Shown one piece after another: positions 62,301 to 64,000 of a DNA stretch of 64,000 bases. The stretch lies in NCBI GenBank assembly GCA_052118425.1, contig JBQKHF010000008.1. One strand, given 5' to 3'. This DNA comes from Roseburia_C sp900315735 (lineage in GTDB: Bacteria > Bacillota > Clostridia > Lachnospirales > Lachnospiraceae). The notes under the pieces were generated by a model. That model saw nothing but the letters and a program-made list of their open reading frames with translations. It did not search any database and was not told the origin of the DNA. The first letter of the stretch is position 1; every line of letters starts with the position of its first letter. The position numbers and the translations under genes were made by a program.

Positions 62301-62644
62301 GTAAGGTCTGCAAGGACAAGGGTTTTGTGACACGTTTCGGTGGGGATGAATTTATTATTTTCCTCTACACCGGAGAACGCAAAGTTTTAGAAGATACCGC
62401 AAAGGCTATCTATAAAGAGATTAAGAAACAGGATGGGTTCAAGGAACTGATTGCAAAAGAAATCGGACAGCCGGTTGAGATTGATGATAAGAAATTACTT
62501 TCCTGCTCTATCGGTATTATTTCTTCCAGTCAGGTGAAGAAGGCAGAAGACATTGATGAAATGATTAAAGAAGCAGATGACCTTCTGTATGCAGTAAAAG
62601 CAGAATCCAAGGGAAACTATAAGTTCTTTGAAGAACAGGATTAG
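59321..62644 (+). CDS. Large TPR-repeat diguanylate cyclase
   Basis: A 1107-residue soluble protein. The N-terminal region (about 1-240) resembles a degenerate ATPase-like domain: FAGKST (about 155-160) recalls a Walker A but lacks GxxxxGKS. TPR-like helical hairpins span about 245-740 (for example MYQSKLQESIESAGIAKNIA, NQNDLAKRYFQKAVEIL). A GAF-like domain (about 790-940) precedes the GGDEF domain (about 950-1107), with intact GGDEF at 1007-1011 in RFGGDEFIIF. No RxxD inhibitory site precedes it, so product inhibition is unlikely. It probably makes c-di-GMP in response to protein-protein or ligand signals. A GGGGGAA site precedes the ATG. Confidence 0.87.
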   Translation: MIQKYYNSILEQVFAQIGKKEHNIVLAKYSNDFPLKQLEISEQVTNNKEVHFATHEFRAEKLSGAYEPFLDLILELFDQQKEITFDEFLDKCNVYSLQRPIITSYRETGKCVRKEGLLYNETDYERGRMRDAIVAMLIEISKTQPFMLLINRVQFAGKSTIELIYELLKAEHTENIGIVLGMNEQQRLPEYILPSWESVTEELDNNVAVFRIGNAGEFAEQKDTDITAESIVDDIKTLQNLVFFMDFEHALFYLEKLDRRIKFENFTASDEVKYEIWQFYAYISVYMRDLPKALEMSESILQLAEKKKSRRMRFYAYYIRSVIYMYQSKLQESIESAGIAKNIAIEGNMERAQFEAELVEIQAKMAGWNNIFFCAQNVEVSDAMIEKLMKYNYRNHLAYIYVYAYDNKPEIVAKAYYSESQLIYFSKGIKLATEIGNTQLIYNAYQKNIMLASTNGMYPIALLYSVRTFEALDNKHSVECGRIFSGIGYTLTALNQNDLAKRYFQKAVEILYDLELPEDIAEVYYNMAINCIAAEEFKEANEYLMRCMKTIERLHLNSLRVCNLSKLYGLLALCNQKLGNRFNCEQYLNNCKQFLNYIIEKEKIQNDVGIIHDYARCDDDMFLYHFSMALLEIDSGNDAAAFEDLNCAETHLVRTEGNQFFCYPLFRKDRIRFYEQTGRMELKNNEEAILKQYLEDNSHSLTDEEIKVLEPLEQYLLEEPLHVVSSQEMEAQLKQESINRAYKQERRQMDFLSTWQKTIDVSNVSAAVMVENVMRTFLYHFNLDRALYIQYHGRKPTVLYDNTEANLSVKEQKYLKEVFEKAQRGFVVSKISSNYSEHLNVIKLFDEDNVCSLVAIPFFDNGKVTSIMIAYILMKDNWHSSVSRYMLDESDMRIYELLFREVLYALNRLYAYEKLYEMNSALYKSAVTDQLTGILNRKGFYQNIEDIIGKIKKGRMKHDFGIMFIDLDNFKGYNDTFGHDVGDLLLKSMANIFSKVCKDKGFVTRFGGDEFIIFLYTGERKVLEDTAKAIYKEIKKQDGFKELIAKEIGQPVEIDDKKLLSCSIGIISSSQVKKAEDIDEMIKEADDLLYAVKAESKGNYKFFEEQD

Positions 62645-62671
62645 AATCAAGGCAAAGGAAACAGGAAACGT

Positions 62672-64000
62672 ATGGTAATGAAACTTCCAGAGCATGTAAA
62701 GTTCATAATTGAAAAGCTGCAGGAAGCAGGCTTTGAAGGATATGCAGTAGGAGGGTGTGTCAGAGACACCCTCCTTCAGCGTGTGCCTCAGGACTGGGAT
62801 ATTACCACCTCTGCCCATCCGGAAGAAGTAAAGAAAATTTTTGAACGTACCATTGATACCGGAATTGAGCATGGGACAGTAACCGTATTGCTGGATAAAG
62901 CAGGGTATGAGGTAACAACTTACCGGATTGATGGTGAATATGAGGACGCCAGACATCCCAAGGAAGTAACTTATACGGACAATCTTCTGGAAGATTTAAA
63001 ACGTCGGGATTTTACGATTAATGCTATGGCATATAATGAGCAGCGGGGGCTGGTGGATGCCTTTGATGGAGCAGGAGATTTAAAACGCGGCATTATCCGC
63101 TGTGTGGGAGAACCGAAGGAGCGGTTTGGAGAAGATGCCCTCCGGATGCTTCGGGCAGTGCGGTTTGCGGCACAGCTTGGATTCGATATTGAAGAAAAGA
63201 CAGTAGAAGCGATTCAGGAACTTGCACCGACGTTAAAAAAGGTCAGTGCAGAGCGCATTCAGGTAGAACTGGTTAAGCTTCTGACTTCCGCCCATCCGGA
63301 GGAGATGCGTACCGTATATACAACAGGAATTGCAGATGTAGTGCTGCCGGAATTCTCGGTGATGATGCGCACACCACAGAACAATCCCCATCACTGTTAT
63401 ACAGTAGGAGAGCATACCATTGAAGTGTTAAAAGGTGTGGAAGCAGACAAAGTGCTACGGCTTGCAGCATTATTTCATGATGTGGCAAAACCGGACTGCC
63501 GCAGTACAGATGAAGATGGAATTGACCATTTCTACGAGCATCCGCAGGTGGGAGCGAAGAAGACAAAGACAATTTTACGCAGATTAAAATTCGACAATGC
63601 AACCATTGATATGGTCTGCCGGCTGGTGGCAATTCATGATATTAACCCGGCACTGACACCGAAGTCCGTGCGAAAAGTGATACAGAAGGCTGGTTTAGAG
63701 TGCTATCCGATTATATTTGCATTAAAGAAAGCAGACATTTTAGCCCAGAGTGAATATCAGAGGACAGAGAAGCTTCATGCATTGGAAGAATATCATAAGA
63801 TTTATGATAAAATAATGGAAGATGCAGACTGTCTGACATTAAAAGACCTTGCCATTAACGGACGGGATTTAATGGAACTTGGCGTGAAGCCGGGCCCGCA
63901 GATAGGAAGCATTTTGACAAAGCTTTTGGACGTGGTAATCGAAGAACCGGAAAAGAATACAAAAGAATATCTGACAGGTTATACTTTAAAGAACCTCTTC
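62672..64000 (+). CDS. cca: CCA-adding enzyme (tRNA nucleotidyltransferase), 3' end outside the window
   Basis: At least 443 residues, open to the window edge. It adds or repairs the 3' CCA of tRNAs. The class II nucleotidyltransferase head shows GYAVGGCVRDTLL and DWDITTSA, then the RRDFTINAMAYN motif and the ALRMLRAVRFAAQLGF helix. An HD phosphohydrolase domain follows (LFHDVAKPD). The ATG at 62672 follows AGGAAA; a second in-frame ATG at 62678 is possible. It lies 27 bp after the TPR-GGDEF gene on the same strand. Confidence 0.92.
   Translation, partial: MVMKLPEHVKFIIEKLQEAGFEGYAVGGCVRDTLLQRVPQDWDITTSAHPEEVKKIFERTIDTGIEHGTVTVLLDKAGYEVTTYRIDGEYEDARHPKEVTYTDNLLEDLKRRDFTINAMAYNEQRGLVDAFDGAGDLKRGIIRCVGEPKERFGEDALRMLRAVRFAAQLGFDIEEKTVEAIQELAPTLKKVSAERIQVELVKLLTSAHPEEMRTVYTTGIADVVLPEFSVMMRTPQNNPHHCYTVGEHTIEVLKGVEADKVLRLAALFHDVAKPDCRSTDEDGIDHFYEHPQVGAKKTKTILRRLKFDNATIDMVCRLVAIHDINPALTPKSVRKVIQKAGLECYPIIFALKKADILAQSEYQRTEKLHALEEYHKIYDKIMEDADCLTLKDLAINGRDLMELGVKPGPQIGSILTKLLDVVIEEPEKNTKEYLTGYTLKNLF

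Noticed and set aside
1..64000. CRISPR arrays, tRNA or rRNA genes, prophage or complete insertion sequences
   Set aside because: No regularly spaced repeats, cloverleaf or rRNA sequences, integrases, transposases or phage structural genes were seen.

Overview
The window looks like chromosomal DNA from a Gram-positive, strictly anaerobic gut Clostridium relative, most likely a Lachnospiraceae member close to Roseburia. The clues are moderate GC, strong AGGAGG-type ribosome binding sites, lipoprotein and cell-wall-sorting signals, a meso-DAP peptidoglycan pathway (dapF plus a murE with the DNPR motif), an oxygen-sensitive class III ribonucleotide reductase, and a mannan locus whose gene content matches the beta-mannan utilisation loci known from Roseburia intestinalis. 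The species cannot be fixed by reading alone.

Layout. 1-15.4 kb is mostly housekeeping: an rRNA-methyltransferase-like gene, an anion transporter with its AraC regulator, a trans-sulfuration enzyme, dapF-murE, a type I pullulanase behind a c-di-GMP-I riboswitch, nrdD with tandem NrdR-like boxes, a MATE exporter, and an ECF sigma/anti-sigma operon with two membrane proteins. 15.4-44.3 kb is a large beta-mannan locus: AraC, GH113 mannanase, phosphohexomutase, NUDIX, GH36 alpha-galactosidase, LacI, a second AraC, a three-gene sugar ABC importer, cellobiose 2-epimerase, two GH130 phosphorylases, a CE2 acetylesterase, a CE17-type esterase fused to GGDEF domains, mannose-6-phosphate isomerase, a wall-anchored GH26 mannanase and a GH1 beta-glucosidase. 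44.5-58.4 kb holds a two-component system, a membrane protein and a GGDEF-EAL protein, then a lipoprotein/double-adaptor/FtsX-permease/two-ATPase export operon. 58.4-64 kb has a small hydrolase, a 1107-residue TPR-GGDEF protein and the start of the CCA-adding enzyme gene.

How the mannan genes fit together: GH26 cuts mannan at the surface; the ABC importer takes up the oligosaccharides; CE2 and the CE17 domain remove acetyl groups and GH36 removes galactose; GH113 and GH1 trim the chains; the epimerase turns reducing-end glucose/mannose units into GH130 substrates; the GH130 enzymes release mannose-1-phosphate; the phosphohexomutase and ManA carry this to fructose-6-phosphate.

Most unusual points: (1) three dispersed copies of a long imperfect-hairpin element (306-525 bp) whose core folds into a two-hairpin junction with an invariant 20-nt loop and compensating stem changes, two of them bracketing the GH26 gene; (2) the fusion of PAS-GGDEF-GGDEF* to a mannan acetylesterase; (3) several c-di-GMP elements (one riboswitch, two intact GGDEF domains, one EAL domain) in a polysaccharide-degrading region.
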